From Spirosoma sp. 48-14 (GTDB lineage: Bacteria > Bacteroidota > Bacteroidia > Cytophagales > Spirosomataceae): DNA of 49,394 nucleotides. Location: the NCBI RefSeq assembly GCF_001898575.1, contig NZ_MKUD01000086.1, forward strand, positions 249,813 to 299,206. Reading direction: 5' to 3'. Made by a program: the position numbers and the translations under genes. A model generated the notes under the pieces. The model was not told where the DNA came from and ran no database searches. It worked only from the letters and a program-made list of their open reading frames with translations. Of this stretch, positions 47,826 through 49,394 are shown piece after piece (the stretch's first letter is position 1; every line of letters begins with the position of its first letter).

Positions 47826-49394
47826 TTATCGCCAGCCCCGGTAACTCCGAACGCCAAAGGTAGCAATGGCCAGCATGGTTGCTGAGCTGATCGGCATCAG
47901 GATAGCGGCTACAACGGGCGACAGGTTGCCAAATAGCGCGTAGCTCAGGCCAATGCCGTTATACAGCAGCGACACCACAAAGCTAAACCGGATAACACGC
48001 ATACTGAATCGGCTGAAATCCAGAAAGGCAGGTAGCTGAGTCAGCGCGTTTGCTTCCAGAATGGCATCGCTGGCGGGGGTAAACTGAATGGTATCGTCGG
48101 TGACGGCAATACCGACATTCGCTTGCTTTAAGGCACCGGCATCGTTCAGGCCATCGCCAATCATCACGACCCGTTTGCCCGTGGCCTGCAAATGCTTGAT
48201 GAAGGCTAGTTTTTCCTGAGGCCGACAGTTGAAATGCATTTGTCCGGTATCGGGAAACCATTGCTTTAGTTCCGTTTTGGTATGGTCGTTATCGCCCGAC
48301 AATAAATAGAGCTGGTAAGATTTGTTCAGGCCGGTAAGCATGGCGTCTAGACCCGAACGGTATTGGTTTGGAAAACGAAAGCGTCCTCTGCATTCATCGT
48401 TAATACTTACGTATACTGCCGATTCGGAAGGCGTGGTTATATCGGTTTCGGTAGTTGAAGGCACAGATTGGGGCGATGAAAGCGCATTGCCGGAGAGGGC
48501 GTCTTCACAGGCTAGAACGGAGGCATTGACAAACGAACGCGTTCCTAGTTTAACAATTTGCCCATCTACCACCGCCTGAATGCCATGTCCGGGCACCTCG
48601 GTGAATAAATCCATTGGTAGTGACGAACAGTCTGCCAGATGAGCCGCCAGTTTTCGGCTAAGTGGGTGAGCCGAGTGCCGCACCAGCGAAGCAATCATGC
48701 TGCGTTCAATAGAAGTCAGTCTGGGCGAAAGCTCTTCAATAACTCCCGACTCATCACTCTTTCGTTCTTTACCTCTCTCGCTCTTTACCTCCGTCAACGT
48801 TCCCGTCTTGTCAAACACAATGGTGTCGCAAGCGGCCATTTGCTCAATAACTTCCGCGTTTTTGAGGTACAAATGGCGTTTACCTAATAGTCGCAGGCCA
48901 TTACCCAGCGCAAACGGGTATGAGAGTGACAACGCGCATGGGCAGGCAATAATCAGTACGGCTGTAAAGACATTGACCGCTCGTGCTGGATCGTGTTGCA
49001 GGTACCAATACAAACCGACGACTGTAGCCAGTGTGATGACCGTAATGGTGAAATATTTCCCAACCGCATCGGCAAAGGTGCGGATACGCGACTCGTTATC
49101 CTTCTGAAACGCATCGTTATTCCAGAGCTGGGTCAGGTAACTTTGCGATACGTCGCGGACAACTTCCAGTTCGATAGCTTCGCCGACCTGCTTACCACCT
49201 GCGTACACCAAGGCACCTGGCTCTTTCGATTCGGGCTCCGATTCGCCCGTTACGAAGCTGTAATCGATGAGTGCGTTGCCTTTGTAAAGCAGCCCATCGG
49301 CCGGTATCAACTCCTGATTACGAATTCTGATCCGATCCCCTTTATGGAGTTGAGCAACTGGAACTACGCGCTCCCCGCTCCCCGCTCCCTGCTT
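47826..49394 (-). CDS. CcoI/CopA-like heavy-metal P-type ATPase, N-terminus cut by window edge
   Basis: The last 522 codons are present. Motifs in order: TGES (actuator domain), the metal-channel CPC in IIACPCALSLSYP, phosphorylated DKTGTLT, the HP motif in HSAHPLSRK, GDGLND and the final helix with PISSATM. This is a P1B copper-type pump, most likely CcoI/FixI for cbb3 maturation given the nearby ccoS. The protein has odd inserts: KSERGKERKSDESG right after DKTGTLTEV and QGAGSGER at the window edge, both encoded by simple repeats. The nucleotide-binding domain also has a Ser/Thr-rich insert (SSPQSVPSTTETDITTP). The N-terminal metal-binding region is not in the window. Confidence 0.93.
   Translation of the reverse strand, partial: KQGAGSGERVVPVAQLHKGDRIRIRNQELIPADGLLYKGNALIDYSFVTGESEPESKEPGALVYAGGKQVGEAIELEVVRDVSQSYLTQLWNNDAFQKDNESRIRTFADAVGKYFTITVITLATVVGLYWYLQHDPARAVNVFTAVLIIACPCALSLSYPFALGNGLRLLGKRHLYLKNAEVIEQMAACDTIVFDKTGTLTEVKSERGKERKSDESGVIEELSPRLTSIERSMIASLVRHSAHPLSRKLAAHLADCSSLPMDLFTEVPGHGIQAVVDGQIVKLGTRSFVNASVLACEDALSGNALSSPQSVPSTTETDITTPSESAVYVSINDECRGRFRFPNQYRSGLDAMLTGLNKSYQLYLLSGDNDHTKTELKQWFPDTGQMHFNCRPQEKLAFIKHLQATGKRVVMIGDGLNDAGALKQANVGIAVTDDTIQFTPASDAILEANALTQLPAFLDFSRFSMRVIRFSFVVSLLYNGIGLSYALFGNLSPVVAAILMPISSATMLAIATFGVRSYRGWR
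48755..48791 (-). repeat. Simple repeat inside the P-type ATPase gene (GAGCGAAA-like units)
   Basis: On the coding strand this reads GAGGTAAAGAGCGAGAGAGG then TAAAGAACGAAAGAGTG, related to the GAGTGAAA units of 36708-36806 and 44708-44809. It is in frame and adds a Lys/Glu/Arg-rich segment just after the phosphorylation motif. Confidence 0.75.
49369..49394 (-). repeat. GGGGAGC tandem repeat inside the P-type ATPase gene at the window edge
   Basis: About three copies of the 7-nt unit GGGGAGC encode Gly/Ala/Ser/Glu/Arg residues before VVPVAQLHKGD of the actuator domain. Its full length cannot be seen. Confidence 0.7.

Overview
The window reads as a Bacteroidota chromosome, most likely a Spirosoma-like member of the Cytophagales. 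This rests on several signs: genes generally lack Shine-Dalgarno sequences, the cbb3 oxidase has a fused CcoN-CcoO subunit and a mono-heme CcoP, lipoproteins and LytS/LytTR pairs are common, and intergenic regions carry many palindromic repeats. The genus is an inference from family style, not a database match.

Left part (1 to about 7676) is the right-hand end of an integrated mobilizable or conjugative element. It holds a VirD4/TraG-type coupling protein cut by the window edge, an intact IS3-family insertion (1189-2440, TTG target duplication), a small lipoprotein, an unrecognised protein with a resolvase-tail-like C-terminus, a candidate oriT, a MobC-like protein overlapping a relaxase, and a tyrosine integrase. 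Just past the integrase lies a 3' tRNA-Met (CAT anticodon) fragment without a 5' half, followed by a terminator. This looks like the displaced attR end, so the intact tRNA and the other end should lie left of the window.

Middle part (7776 to about 35529) is chromosomal. It starts with a Crp/Fnr regulator, an HD hydrolase, an M13 peptidase, a secreted Gfo/Idh oxidoreductase and an amidohydrolase. Then comes the most striking locus, 13446-23984: FHA protein, 27-residue membrane peptide, PP2C phosphatase with a membrane anchor, two transmembrane Ser/Thr kinases, one 1326-residue polypeptide joining a SEDS glycosyltransferase (RodA/FtsW type) to a class B penicillin-binding protein, and a second FHA protein. 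The gene content parallels the actinobacterial fhaA-pstP-rodA-pbpA-pknA-pknB locus. I infer a phosphorylation-controlled peptidoglycan synthase in which polymerase and crosslinker are one chain. After it come an esterase/SMP-30 fusion, a response regulator truncated at its LytTR domain, an amidohydrolase, two envelope proteins, a four-gene minus-strand group (two beta-barrel-like proteins, GDPD phosphodiesterase, metallophosphoesterase), a UspA-like protein and a thioredoxin-like protein.

Right part (35577 to the end) is a cbb3 cytochrome oxidase locus on the minus strand: ccoS, ccoNO, ccoQ, ccoP, ccoG, ccoH and a TauE/SafE-like membrane protein. Two FNR-like dyads lie upstream of ccoS. A block with a fatty-acid desaturase, a secreted protein, a LytS/LytTR pair, ccmD, ccmC and an MFS transporter separates ccoS from a CcoI/CopA-like copper P-type ATPase that runs off the right edge.

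A cross-cutting feature is a set of inverted repeats built from short units. They occupy most of the larger gaps between co-directional genes, and related simple repeats occur in frame inside the P-type ATPase.
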